Below are positions 16,172-26,651 of a stretch of 58,941 bases of DNA, one piece after another (positions within the stretch are counted from its first letter, which is position 1; each line of letters opens with the position of its first letter). Below the pieces are notes generated by a model. That model saw nothing but the letters and a program-made list of their open reading frames with translations. It was not told the DNA's origin and searched no databases. The position numbers and the translations under genes were made by a program. This DNA is from Streptomyces cucumeris (GTDB lineage: Bacteria > Actinomycetota > Actinomycetes > Streptomycetales > Streptomycetaceae). The DNA lies in NCBI RefSeq assembly GCF_024295805.1, contig NZ_JANCLX010000001.1, positions 572,482 to 631,422 on the forward strand, written 5' to 3'.

Positions 16172-17410
16172 ATGAGCGACGTGGCCGCCGCCCTCGCCCC
16201 CCGCGCCGAACGGCTGCTCGGCGCCCCGCTCCCGGTGCGGCTGTGTGCCTGGGACGGCAGCGAGGCGGGACCGCCCGGTGCGCCGCGGGTACGGCTGCGC
16301 TCCCGGCGGGCGGTGCGCCGGCTGATGTGGCGGCCCACCGGACCGGATCTGGCCGAGGCGTACATCAGCGGTGACCTCGACGTCGAAGGCGACCTCACCG
16401 AGGGGCTGCGCGCCCTGTGGCACGCGGTGCACGGACGCGCCGCGTCCCCGTCCGGCGGACCGGTCCTGGCCACCCGGGCCAGAGCCGCTGCCACCGCCGT
16501 ACGGTTCGGCGCCCTCGTCGGCCGGCCACCTGCCCGTGACGACACCACGCGCCCGGAGGTCACCGCCGAGTTCCACAGGCGGCTGCTGGACCCGTCCATG
16601 GCGCTGTCCTGCGCCTACTGGACCCGTCAGGACCCCGCGTACCGGCTCGCCGACGCCCAGCGCGACAAGCTGGACGTCATCTGCCGCAAGCTGAACCTGG
16701 TGCCCGGCGCCCGGCTGCTGGACATCGGCTGCGGCTGGGGAGCGCTCGCCCTGCACGCGGCCGACCGCTACGGCGCGCAGGTCACCGCCGTCACCACGGT
16801 CCCGGAGGAACGTGACCTGCTGGCCGGGCGGGTGCGCGAACGCGGTCTGCGCCACCGGGTCGATGTCGAACTGGGCGACCACCACGCGCTGCGGGGCGGC
16901 CAGTACGAGGCCGTCGCATGTGTGGAGGCGGGCGAGTACCTGGGCGACGAGCAGTATCCGGAGCTCTTCCGCACCCTGCACCGGATGCTCCGCCCCGGCG
17001 GCCGGGCCCTGGTCCAGCAGCTCTCCCGGCCGTCCCCGGCGGCCGACCCCGGACCACCGCTGACCGGGCATCTCGCCCTCCGGCCGCGGGCGCGCCCGCT
17101 CGGCGAGACCATCGGTCTGCTGGAGGCGTCCGGACTGGAGGTGCGCGCCTCGGAGTCGCTGCGCGAACACTACGTCCGTACGGTCACCGCCTGGCGCGCC
17201 ACGCTGGAGGCGGACTGGGCGGGCTTCCGCCGTCTGGCGGGCGAACCCGCCGCCCGCGCCTGGCGGTTGCGGCTCGCCGGTGCGGCCCTCGCCCTGGAGG
17301 AGGGACGGATGGGCGTCGACCAGATCCTCGCGGTCCGCCCCACCGACCGGGGCGCCAGTTGTATGCCGGTCACCCCGGAGACGTGGTACCCGGCGGGCGC
17401 GGCCGCCTGA
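16172..17410 (+). CDS. Cyclopropane-fatty-acyl-phospholipid synthase-like SAM methyltransferase
   Basis: A 412-residue CFA-synthase family protein. CFA enzymes add a methylene bridge from SAM to unsaturated acyl chains at the membrane. The N-terminal ~130 residues match the lipid-binding domain (DLAEAYISGDLDVEGDLTEG). Catalytic features are ALSCAYWTRQDPAYRLADAQ, LLDIGCGWGALALHAADRYG, AQVTAVTTVPEE and the C-terminal EEGRMGVDQILAVRP. The carbonate-binding E-M-x-E-H segment of CFA is replaced by ACVEAGEYLG, so the reaction may differ. The start is the ATG at 16172, 8 nt after GGAGG; an upstream GTG at 16115 is less likely. Confidence 0.85.
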   Translation: MSDVAAALAPRAERLLGAPLPVRLCAWDGSEAGPPGAPRVRLRSRRAVRRLMWRPTGPDLAEAYISGDLDVEGDLTEGLRALWHAVHGRAASPSGGPVLATRARAAATAVRFGALVGRPPARDDTTRPEVTAEFHRRLLDPSMALSCAYWTRQDPAYRLADAQRDKLDVICRKLNLVPGARLLDIGCGWGALALHAADRYGAQVTAVTTVPEERDLLAGRVRERGLRHRVDVELGDHHALRGGQYEAVACVEAGEYLGDEQYPELFRTLHRMLRPGGRALVQQLSRPSPAADPGPPLTGHLALRPRARPLGETIGLLEASGLEVRASESLREHYVRTVTAWRATLEADWAGFRRLAGEPAARAWRLRLAGAALALEEGRMGVDQILAVRPTDRGASCMPVTPETWYPAGAAA

Positions 17411-17434
17411 CCGCCGCCGGACCCCGCCGGGGCG

Positions 17435-18811
17435 TCAGTCGCGGTTTCTGGCCCGCTTGAAACGGGCCAGGCCCGCGTCCAGGTCGACAATGGGGTCCGG
17501 GTAGTCCAGCCGGGCCCGTTCGTCCTCCGGCAGCCGCCAGGGGGTGTGGACGCGCCGGCCTTTGACGCCCGCCAGTTCCGGTACCCAGCGGCGCACATAC
17601 GCGCCGTCCGGGTCGAACCGCTTGGCCTGGGCGAGCGGGTTGAGGACCCGGTGGGGGCGGGTGTCGGTACCGGTGCCCGCCACCCACTGCCAGTTGAGCT
17701 GGTTGTTGGCCATATCGCCGTCCACCAGCAGATCCAGGAAGTACTGAGCCCCGATCCGCCAGTCGGTGTACAGCGTCTTGGTGAGGAAGCTGGCCACCAG
17801 CAGTCGCGCCCGGTTGTGCATCCATCCCTCGTGACGGAGCTGCCGCATCCCGGCGTCCACCAGCGGATAGCCGGTGCGCCCCGCCTTCCACGCCGCGATC
17901 TCCGCGGCATCGGCGCGCCACCGGTCCTGACGGGTGCGGTAGTCGGTGTGCGCGGCGTCCGGGCGGGCGGCGAGCACCTGGTGGTGGAAGTCCCGCCAGG
18001 CGAGCTGGCGGACGAACGCCTCGGCGCCCTCGCCGCCCGACTCCTGCGCCCGGCGCACCAGTTCCACCGGGGACAGACAGCCGAAGTGCAGATACGGCGA
18101 GAGCCGCGAAGTGGCGTCGCCGGGCAGGTCGTCGTGGTCGTCGGCGTACCCGCCGAGCCCCGACCGCCGCCATGCGGTGAACCGGCGCCGCCCGGCCGTC
18201 TCCCCGCCCCGGGGCAGTCCGGGCGAGGTGTCGCCCGGGGCGAGCGCGGTCACCGCGGACAGCGGTTCGCAGCGCAGGCCCGACAGCTCCGGCAGCGGTA
18301 CGCGGCGCGGGGCGGCCAGCACCGGGCGGGGCTCGATCCGCTGCCAGGCGCGGAAGTACGGGGTGAACACGGCGAAGTGGTCCTTGCCCGCCGGGACCAC
18401 CTCGCCCGGCTCCACCGCCGTGACCACCGCGCCGTGCACCCGCAGCTCCCGCCCGTCCGCGGCCAGCGCCTCTCGCAGCCGTGCCTCGCGCCGCCCCGCG
18501 TAGCCGCTCACCCCGCCCGCGATATGGACCTCGGCGGCGTCCACTCGGTCCGCCACCCGGCGGATCTCCGCCACCGGGTCACCCTTACGGAGGATCAGCG
18601 CACCGCCGCGCTCCCGCAGGCCCGCGTCCAGATCCGCCAGGGCGTCCGCGAGGAACGCCATCCGGTTGGGCACCGCGAACCCCGTGCGGACCAGTCCGGG
18701 GTCCAGGACGAACAATGGAACGACCTGGTCAGCGGCGCGGACGGCGGCATGGAGCACGGGGTTGTCGCGCAGCCGCAGATCGGAGGTGAAGACGGCGATC
18801 GAAGAAGTCAC
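17435..18811 (-). CDS. phr: Deoxyribodipyrimidine photolyase
   Basis: A 458-residue class I photolyase that repairs cyclobutane pyrimidine dimers using blue light. The N-terminal antenna domain starts SSIAVFTSDLRLRDNPVLHA. The FAD domain shows SRLSPYLHFGCLSPVELVRR, FVRQLAWRDFHHQVLAARPD, TGYPLVDAGMRQLRHEGWMH and NRARLLVASFLTKTLYTDWR, followed by GDMANNQLNWQWVAGTGTD with the conserved Asn and Trp. Length and order are normal for the family. It is followed 19 nt upstream in transcription by the anti-sigma gene, giving the order sigK - rskA - phr on one strand. A link between the sigma factor and photorepair is plausible: in several bacteria photolyase genes sit in carotenoid or light-responsive ECF regulons. 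Confidence 0.93.
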   Translation of the reverse strand: MTSSIAVFTSDLRLRDNPVLHAAVRAADQVVPLFVLDPGLVRTGFAVPNRMAFLADALADLDAGLRERGGALILRKGDPVAEIRRVADRVDAAEVHIAGGVSGYAGRREARLREALAADGRELRVHGAVVTAVEPGEVVPAGKDHFAVFTPYFRAWQRIEPRPVLAAPRRVPLPELSGLRCEPLSAVTALAPGDTSPGLPRGGETAGRRRFTAWRRSGLGGYADDHDDLPGDATSRLSPYLHFGCLSPVELVRRAQESGGEGAEAFVRQLAWRDFHHQVLAARPDAAHTDYRTRQDRWRADAAEIAAWKAGRTGYPLVDAGMRQLRHEGWMHNRARLLVASFLTKTLYTDWRIGAQYFLDLLVDGDMANNQLNWQWVAGTGTDTRPHRVLNPLAQAKRFDPDGAYVRRWVPELAGVKGRRVHTPWRLPEDERARLDYPDPIVDLDAGLARFKRARNRD

Positions 18812-18830
18812 CCTGTTCGTTTACACCGGC

Positions 18831-19658
18831 TCAGCCCGAGGGGAACGTCATCAGCGCGATCGGGTCGGTCGTCGGTGCCTTGGAACCGCCGGCCGGCTCC
18901 ACCGTGAGGCCCATGGCCGACGATGTCCCGACCGGCCCCCGGAGCAGCGCCGCCGAACCCCCGCCGGAGGTGTGCAGCAGCCCCGCCGGGCGCATCGTGC
19001 CCCCGTCGCTGAACCAGAGCTGGTAGACCCGGCCCGAGGGCGCTTCGGGCAGACCGGAGGAGAGGAACACCGCGCGGTCCAGTCCGCGGGAGACCACGAC
19101 CGCGCCCGTCGCGCCGTCCTTGAGCTTGCCGGTGCGGGTACGGGCGTCCGGTGCGGCCAGCACCCTGGCCAGCTCGTCCACCTCGGCGACCCGGCGCTCG
19201 GCCCGGTCCGCCGTGTTCCGTGCGTCGGACGCCTGCCGGTACTGCCACACCGCGGCCCCGCCGAGCGCCGCCGCCCCGGCCAGACAGGCGGCCAGCGCGA
19301 AGCCCAGGGCCTTGCGCCCACCGCGCCGCCGGGGCCGCCCCGCGCCGCGGGACTCGCGGCCGCGGCCCACCTGGGTCCGGCGGTCGTCCCGGCGGTCGTC
19401 CCGGCCGTCGTGGGACGCCACCCGCGGCGGCTCCTGACGCACCGTGGCGATCCGCCGCATCACCTCGTCCTTCATCAGCGGCGACGGGGTCAGCGAGGTG
19501 GCCACCGCCAGCCGCCCCGCGGTCTCCCGCAGCTCCCGCACCTCCAGCGCGCACGCCTCGCACACCGCGAGGTGGCGCTCGAACTCCTCCAGCTCCCTGC
19601 CGGACAGTGCATGCACCGCGTACGCCCCGGTCAAGGTGTGCAGATCCGCTCTGGTCAT
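18831..19658 (-). CDS. RskA-like anti-sigma factor
   Basis: A 275-residue single-pass membrane anti-sigma-K type protein. Residues 1-~75 form the zinc-associated anti-sigma domain with the motif H29-x3-C33-x2-C36 (RHLAVCEACA). A basic Arg/Asp linker follows, then one transmembrane helix (about residues 117-137) and the extracytoplasmic RskA C-terminal domain (VVVSRGLDRAVFLSSGLPEA, YQLWFSDGGTMRPAG). Such proteins hold their sigma factor at the membrane until regulated proteolysis. It overlaps the sigma gene by 4 nt (ATGA), the usual stoichiometric coupling, and precedes the photolyase gene. Confidence 0.9.
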   Translation of the reverse strand: MTRADLHTLTGAYAVHALSGRELEEFERHLAVCEACALEVRELRETAGRLAVATSLTPSPLMKDEVMRRIATVRQEPPRVASHDGRDDRRDDRRTQVGRGRESRGAGRPRRRGGRKALGFALAACLAGAAALGGAAVWQYRQASDARNTADRAERRVAEVDELARVLAAPDARTRTGKLKDGATGAVVVSRGLDRAVFLSSGLPEAPSGRVYQLWFSDGGTMRPAGLLHTSGGGSAALLRGPVGTSSAMGLTVEPAGGSKAPTTDPIALMTFPSG

Positions 19659-20239
19659 GCCCCGACTCCCATGCAGTCCCGGAGCCGGATGAGCCCGTCC
19701 CGGAGTCTGGTCTTCACGGTCCCCAGCGGCAGCGACAGCAGCTCCGCCACTTCGCGGTAGGTACGGCCCCGGTAGTACGCGAGCGTCACCGACTGCCGTT
19801 GCAGTTCGGTCAGCGTCCGCATACAGCGGCGCACCTGCTCGCGCTCCAGCCTGGCCTCCACCTGTTCGGTCACCTCGTCGAACGCGGGGGTGCGGGCCAG
19901 CAGCGCGGCGCGCGCCTCACGGTCGGAGGCGGCCTGTGCGGAGCGCACCCGGTCCACCGCGCGCCGGTGGGCCAGCGTCATGATCCACCCCATCGCGCTG
20001 CCCCGGCCCGGCTCGAACCGCGCCGCCGACCGCCACACCTCGACCAGTACCTCCTGGGTGACCTCCTCGGCCTGGGCCGGATCGCGCAGCAGACTGCGCG
20101 TCAGCCCGAGGACGGGCCCGCAGACGGCGTCGTACAGGGCCGCGAACGCGTTCTGGTCACCCCGGGCCACCATGTGGAGCAACTCCTCGAGGGCCGGGCC
20201 ACGGGCGGCCGGTCCGCCGATGTACACGGGTTCTCTCAC
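19655..20239 (-). CDS. ECF RNA polymerase sigma factor, SigK-like
   Basis: A 194-residue ECF sigma factor. Region 2 is DQNAFAALYDAVCGPVLGLT through LRDPAQAEEVTQEVLVEVWR; region 4 is LTELQRQSVTLAYYRGRTYR through LLSLPLGTVKTRLRDGLIRL. It groups with sigma-K type factors paired with RskA. I place the start at the GTG at 20239, because GGAAGGA lies 7 nt upstream; the longer frame from 20293 has no ribosome binding site. ECF factors usually autoregulate, so a promoter with a conserved -35/-10 should lie in 20240-20422, but I could not identify it with confidence. Confidence 0.9.
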   Translation of the reverse strand: MREPVYIGGPAARGPALEELLHMVARGDQNAFAALYDAVCGPVLGLTRSLLRDPAQAEEVTQEVLVEVWRSAARFEPGRGSAMGWIMTLAHRRAVDRVRSAQAASDREARAALLARTPAFDEVTEQVEARLEREQVRRCMRTLTELQRQSVTLAYYRGRTYREVAELLSLPLGTVKTRLRDGLIRLRDCMGVGA

Positions 20240-20422
20240 AGGCCGTCCTTCCGGGATGATCGATGCGGCGCACACCCAGGTGTCGTACCTCATTCGTCAC
20301 CCGGACGGGCGCGGATTGGTGAAGGTGTTCCGAAGATGCGCGGACGGTGGCGCCGGGCGCGGAAGTTGCCGGTCCGGCAAGATACGTTGGCGGTCCGCGG
20401 CGGCCCGGTGGAGGCTCGGCGC

Positions 20423-21349
20423 ATGACCGGACACCAGGGCGCGGACGCCCACCCCCAGGGACCCCACGGCCATGACGAACGCCACGGCCACCACGGACAC
20501 GACCACACCGACCTCGACTGGAACGTCCTCGGCCCGCTGCTGGAGCAGGGCGCCGAGCTGAGCGCGCCCGTGCACCACGGGGCCGCGCGGTGGCTGGCGG
20601 AGCGGACCGGCGGGGAGGTGCGCCGGATCCTGGACGTCGGCAGCGGCCCCGGGGTGGTCACCTGTCTGCTCGCCCAGGTCTTCCCGCAGGCCGAGGTGGT
20701 CGCGGTGGACGGCGCCGAGGAGCTGCTGGAGCGGACCCGGGACCGGGCCGCGCGGCTGGGCCTGGCCGGCCGCATCCGCACCCGCCGCGCCGAACTGCCC
20801 GGTGACCTCGGGGCGCTGGACGAGGCGGATCTCATCTGGTCCAGCAAGACCGTGCACCATCTGGGCGACCAGCGGGCCGCGGTCCGTGCGCTCGCCGCCC
20901 GGCTGCGCCCCGGCGGAGTGCTGGCCCTGGCCGAGGGCGGACTGCCGCTGCGCTGTCTGCCGCGTGACGCCGGGCTCGGACGGCCCGGTCTCATGTCCCG
21001 GCTCGAGGTCGTCAACACGGAGACGTTCGCCGAGATGCGGGCCGCGCTGCCGGACACCGTGGAGACGGTCGAGGACTGGTCCGCGATGCTGGCCGGGGCC
21101 GGGCTGGACGGGGCCGCCAGCCGTACCTTCCTGCTCGATCTGCCCGCCCCGCTGGACACCCCGGCCCGTCAGTGGCTCCGCGCCGAACTGGGCCACCGGC
21201 GCGAGGCCGCCGCCGACCGGCTGGCCGACGGCGACCTCCTGGCGCTGGACCGGCTGCTCGACCCCGACGACCCCGCCGGGATCATGCGGCGGCCGGACGC
21301 CTTCGTGCTGAGCGCCCAGACCGTCCACAGCGCGCTGCGGACGGGATGA
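20423..21349 (+). CDS. SAM methyltransferase with histidine-rich N-terminus
   Basis: A 308-residue class I methyltransferase. The fold is clear: RRILDVGSGPGVVTCLLAQV (SAM loop), EVVAVDGAEELLERTRDRAA, ADLIWSSKTVHHLGDQRAAV, LRPGGVLALAEGG. The first 30 residues are extraordinary, with nine histidines in positions 4-28 (GPHGHDERHGHHGHDHTD), suggesting a metal-binding or regulatory tail. The ATG at 20423 is supported by GGAGG 8 nt upstream. The gene diverges from the sigK-rskA-phr operon across 183 nt. Methyl acceptor unknown. Confidence 0.8.
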   Translation: MTGHQGADAHPQGPHGHDERHGHHGHDHTDLDWNVLGPLLEQGAELSAPVHHGAARWLAERTGGEVRRILDVGSGPGVVTCLLAQVFPQAEVVAVDGAEELLERTRDRAARLGLAGRIRTRRAELPGDLGALDEADLIWSSKTVHHLGDQRAAVRALAARLRPGGVLALAEGGLPLRCLPRDAGLGRPGLMSRLEVVNTETFAEMRAALPDTVETVEDWSAMLAGAGLDGAASRTFLLDLPAPLDTPARQWLRAELGHRREAAADRLADGDLLALDRLLDPDDPAGIMRRPDAFVLSAQTVHSALRTG

Positions 21350-21356
21350 GCCGGGA

Positions 21357-22532
21357 TCAGCCGGTGGTGAGGGTGAGGTTGTAGGCCGAGAGGATCGGGT
21401 TCAGCGGCTGGTAGTAGGTCGTACCGCCCCGGGTGCAGTTGCCGGAGCCGCCGGAGAGGACGCCCTGTCCCTCATTGCCGGAGATGTACGGCCCGCCGGA
21501 GTCACCCGGCTCGGCGCACACATTGGTGCGGGAGACACCCCGGACGGTGCCCTCGGCGTACTGCACGCTGGTGTTGTGCTGGAGGATCGTCCCGCAGTGC
21601 CAGCCGGTGGTCGAGCCGGAGCGGCAGACGGACGAGCCCACCGGCGCCTGCTGGGAGCCGCTGACCACCACATTGGCGTTGTCGGCGCCGACCACCCACG
21701 GCTGCGGGGTCCAGTTGTCGTTGGTCTCCACCCAGGCGTAGTCGTTGCCCGGGAAGGTGGACCCCTGGAAGGAACCCTGGGCGACGCGGTTGTACCCGGC
21801 GGTGGAGTCCCCGGGGTCGCCGCAGTGTCCGGCGGTGACGAAGCCGTTGCGGTCGCCCTGGCTCACCGAGAAGCCGATCGAGCAGCGCGCGGAGCTGTTG
21901 ATGTAGTACGCCTCGCCGCCGCGCAGGTCGTACAGGGGGCGGGGGCGCTCGGGCGACTGCACGACCCGGACCACATCGCGGTCGGCACCGCTGGCGGCGA
22001 CGAAGTCGGTCGCCCCGGCGGTGTTGGCCGCCTGGACCACCACGCTGTTGCTCTTGACGTCCACGTACCAGGCGGAGGCGGCGTCCACGGCCGGGGCGCG
22101 CGATGCCGCGGTCCGGTCCAGGGCGTCCTTCGCGGCGGCGAGTTCCTTCAGGCTGTGGTCGACGACCGCGGCGTTGGCGCCGCTGGCGGTGATGGTGCCG
22201 CGCTGGCCCCGGTCGGTGGTGGCGACCGTCAGCTCGGCCGTGTTGCCGCTCACCCAGGCGCCGCCGTACGAGCCGCCGAGGGTCTTGCGCAGTCCGGGTT
22301 CGGCGGCGCCGGCCCGGTACTCGTTGTTGATGCGGGTCTTCGCCTCATCGGCCGTCAGACCGAGGTCACGCTGCATGGCGGCGAGCATTCCGGGAGGGAT
22401 CTCCCGCTGCGGGCCATGGGTGGGATCCCCGGGGTCGGCGACCGCGGGTATACCGGTGCTCAGAAAGAGGGCGGCTATGGCGACGGTGCAACCGGCGGCC
22501 AGTTCAAGGCCGTGACGGCGTCTGCGGGGCAT
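21357..22532 (-). CDS. Secreted streptogrisin-type S1 serine protease
   Basis: A 391-residue pre-pro-protease of the alpha-lytic/streptogrisin family. A signal peptide covers residues 1-32, then a pro-region to about residue 200, then a mature chymotrypsin-like domain beginning near YDLRGGEAYY. The catalytic triad is visible: His236 in TAGHC, Asp264 in NDYAW, Ser345 in GDSGGPY. Six cysteines pair as expected (Cys217/237, 303/313, 339/366). The ATG at 22532 follows AGGAGA by 6 nt; the longer frame would use a TTG without a ribosome binding site. The convergent methyltransferase gene ends 7 nt away. It is expected to degrade extracellular protein. Confidence 0.93.
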   Translation of the reverse strand: MPRRRRHGLELAAGCTVAIAALFLSTGIPAVADPGDPTHGPQREIPPGMLAAMQRDLGLTADEAKTRINNEYRAGAAEPGLRKTLGGSYGGAWVSGNTAELTVATTDRGQRGTITASGANAAVVDHSLKELAAAKDALDRTAASRAPAVDAASAWYVDVKSNSVVVQAANTAGATDFVAASGADRDVVRVVQSPERPRPLYDLRGGEAYYINSSARCSIGFSVSQGDRNGFVTAGHCGDPGDSTAGYNRVAQGSFQGSTFPGNDYAWVETNDNWTPQPWVVGADNANVVVSGSQQAPVGSSVCRSGSTTGWHCGTILQHNTSVQYAEGTVRGVSRTNVCAEPGDSGGPYISGNEGQGVLSGGSGNCTRGGTTYYQPLNPILSAYNLTLTTG

Positions 22533-22671
22533 GGGCTGTCTCCTCAGGCTCAAAAAACAGTCACGCTGTGTGCCTTACTGAGCGCCAAGCGTAATTGTGG
22601 GTGCCGAGGACCGCTCGGCGGACGCCGGAGCCCTTCCGGAGGGTGCCGGGCGCGGCCGGGGTACGACAGCG

Positions 22672-22696
22672 CCCCGCCGCGTCATACGCGGCGGGG
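22672..22696 (-). terminator. Rho-independent-type hairpin downstream of the aldo/keto reductase
   Basis: A perfect 10-bp stem, CCCCGCCGCG (22672-22681) with CGCGGCGGGG (22687-22696), and a TCATA loop. It lies 50 nt beyond the end of the reductase gene on the minus strand and upstream of the protease promoter. There is no U-tract, as is common for actinobacterial hairpin terminators. Confidence 0.65.
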
Positions 22697-22746
22697 CGGT
22701 TGAGCCGGTCGGCCCTTCGAGGTCGGCTGTCGGGCCGGTGCCGGGC

Positions 22747-23580
22747 TCAGGTCACATTGAACGTGTCGGGGTCGGGACCGAGGCGGTGGCCCGAGTCCAT
22801 CGCCTCAAGCGTGGCCAGGTCCTCCGTGTCCAGTGCGAAGTCGAACACGTCGATGTTCTCCGCGATCCGCGACGGGGTCACGGACTTGGGGATCACCACA
22901 TTGCCGAGGGTGAGGTGCCAGCGCAGCACCACCTGGGCCGGGGTCTTCCCGTGCTTGGCCCCGATGGCCGCCAGTTTCGGGTCCTCCAGCAGCCCCTTGC
23001 CCTGGCCGAGCGGGGACCACGCCTCGGTGGCGATGTCATGGCGGGCGTTGAACGCGCGCAGCTCCGACTGCTGGAGCTGCGGGTGCAGCTCCACCTGGTC
23101 GATCACCGGGGCGACCGAACCCTCGGAGAGCAGCCGCTGGAGATGGGCGGGGTGGAAGTTGGACACCCCGATGGCCTTGGCCCGGCCGTCGGCGTAGATC
23201 TTCTCGAGCGCCTTCCAGGTGTCCACGAACCGGTCCGCCTCGGGCACCGGCCAGTGGATGAGGTACAGATCCACGTAATCCAGGCCCAGCTTGGTCAGCG
23301 AGGTGTCGAAGGCGCGCAGGGCGGCGTCATGGCCCTGGTCGGAGTTCCAGAGCTTGGTGGTGACGAACAGCTCGTCGCGTGCGATGCCGGACGCGGCGAG
23401 CGCCTTCCCCGTGCCCTCCTCGTTGCCGTAGATGGCGGCCGTGTCGATGCTGCGGTATCCGGCCTCCAGCGCGTGCCGCACCGCGACCTGCGCTTCGTCA
23501 TCCGGTACCTGCCAGACACCGAATCCGAGCTGCGGCATCCGGACGCCGTTGTTGAGGGTGATGAAGGGGATCTCGCTCAC
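22747..23580 (-). CDS. Aldo/keto reductase
   Basis: A 277-residue NADPH-dependent reductase of the AKR5-like 2,5-diketo-gluconate reductase group. The barrel signatures are present: LEAGYRSIDTAAIYGNEEGT (catalytic Asp and Tyr), LFVTTKLWNSDQGHDAALRA (Lys), LDYVDLYLIHWPVPEAD (His), IGVSNFHPAHLQRLL, VDQVELHP-like IDQVELHPQL, and the cofactor-binding NVVIPKSVTPSRIAENIDVF. The start is the GTG at 23580 (VSEIPFITLNNG), preceded by AAGGAT; the longer frame adds a basic tail. Substrate unknown; small carbonyl detoxification is typical. Confidence 0.92.
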   Translation of the reverse strand: MSEIPFITLNNGVRMPQLGFGVWQVPDDEAQVAVRHALEAGYRSIDTAAIYGNEEGTGKALAASGIARDELFVTTKLWNSDQGHDAALRAFDTSLTKLGLDYVDLYLIHWPVPEADRFVDTWKALEKIYADGRAKAIGVSNFHPAHLQRLLSEGSVAPVIDQVELHPQLQQSELRAFNARHDIATEAWSPLGQGKGLLEDPKLAAIGAKHGKTPAQVVLRWHLTLGNVVIPKSVTPSRIAENIDVFDFALDTEDLATLEAMDSGHRLGPDPDTFNVT

Positions 23581-23700
23581 GAGCAGTCGATCCTTACGTC
23601 GGATACGGATACGTCGTACACGGGAGTCAACGATCACCGCCGGTCGCGCATTCCCGTGGCCGCGCCTCCCGGCGGACGCTGCCCGAAAGGGCAGCCCCGG

Positions 23701-24381
23701 TCAGCGGGGTGCCATGAGCGGCAGCGGGTCCGCGATCTCCTCCCGGAAGCGGTGCAGGGTGTGGCCGTCGCGCACGGTGGCCCCCACCGCGACCGCCGCC
23801 CGGGTCACCGCACCGCGCGGCGCCCGGACCACCATGGCCAGCCGGTAGGTACCGCCGATCCGCGCCGCCTGGGTGTGCCGGATCTCCCAGCCCGGATCGG
23901 AGCGCAGCTCCCGCCGTGCCTCCAGACAGATCCGCGCCCCCGGGCCGGCCCGGCCACCGTCGAGGAACCCCAGCCGCGGCCCGAGGTGCGCGGCGGGGGA
24001 GAGGGCGGTGTCCGCCGTCTCCCCGGTGCGCTGCCGCGGGGTCATGGACCAGGCCACCGGCTGGAACGCGGTCGCCCCGTCGCGCACCGGCTCGGCCGAC
24101 AGCGTCAGATCGAGGTTGATGGTGTGCAGCTCCGGCTCGGGCGCGTCCCGGGCGCAGGTCACCGCGCAGTGCAGCAGATGGAAGTCGGCGCTGTGCGCCT
24201 CGGCGGCGAGGAAGGCGGACAGGTCCGGATCCCTGCCGACGAGCTCCTCGGTCACGGGTACGGACACCGGTCCGCCCAGCACGATCCGCCCGGTCAGGGC
24301 GGGGACGGCGGGCCGGGGTGTCTCCTCGGACAGCAGGGAAAGGGTGCGTTCGGGAAGGTCGGGGAGAATGACGTCGATCAT
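23701..24381 (-). CDS. Conserved-looking hypothetical protein
   Basis: A 226-residue protein I do not recognise. It starts MIDVILPDLPERTLSLLSEE behind GAGGGGG and is not membrane-bound. It reads as a mixed alpha/beta protein with HTINLDLTLSAEPVRDGATA and a later GGTYRLAMVVRAPRGAVTRA strand pair, and two cysteines in HLLHCAVTCARD. G+C and codon pattern match the neighbours, so it is a real gene. It lies 45 nt downstream of the acyl-CoA synthetase gene on the same strand and could be in its operon. Confidence 0.6.
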   Translation of the reverse strand: MIDVILPDLPERTLSLLSEETPRPAVPALTGRIVLGGPVSVPVTEELVGRDPDLSAFLAAEAHSADFHLLHCAVTCARDAPEPELHTINLDLTLSAEPVRDGATAFQPVAWSMTPRQRTGETADTALSPAAHLGPRLGFLDGGRAGPGARICLEARRELRSDPGWEIRHTQAARIGGTYRLAMVVRAPRGAVTRAAVAVGATVRDGHTLHRFREEIADPLPLMAPR

Positions 24382-24426
24382 TGCGTGCCCCCTCAAGCGG
24401 CTCAGTTCGTTACGTCACTGGTCACG

Positions 24427-26250
<1,824 letters not shown>

Positions 26251-26651
26251 TCCCTGCTCCTTGAGGCCGCTCCGCACAGCGCCGCGACGCTACCGGATCC
26301 GGCAGCCGATGCGGGAGAGGCCCTTTGTGCCCGGAACGCGCGGAATGTGTGGCGGCCGATGAGGTGAAAGGCTGTCAACCGGGGCCTACGGGGGCGGGAT
26401 TGCTCAGAGTCGCGTCCTATGCACCGCATGTGTGGCTCATATGTAACGGATTTCTGCACGGAATCTCTCCGATGGTGGCACAGGGCCCGCCCGAATCACC
26501 CCGGCCGGGCGCCCGGTCACCGCCCGCACGGCGGCGTCACACGGCCGATTTCCGCACAGTGGTGCGAAATCCGTGGCTCCGGACGCGGCCGGTCGGTGCG
26601 GGGCGGACGCGGTCGGCGGGCCCATGGAGATCAAGCCAGGTGTGATCACCG
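26251..26651. other. Non-coding region upstream of the acyl-CoA synthetase gene
   Basis: About 400 nt with no credible gene in any frame. It contains an A+T-richer patch (26401-26470) and a palindromic element (26547-26571). It presumably holds the promoter of the synthetase gene, which is transcribed leftwards from here. Confidence 0.6.
26547..26571. promoter_or_regulatory. Imperfect palindrome, possible operator
   Basis: GATTTcCGCAC (26547-26557) mirrors GTGCGAAATC (26562-26571) with one extra C and a 4-nt centre. A half-site-like copy, GATTTCTGCAC, occurs ~100 bp away at about 26450. It lies upstream of the acyl-CoA synthetase gene and may be a regulator site; the protein is unknown. Confidence 0.4.
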
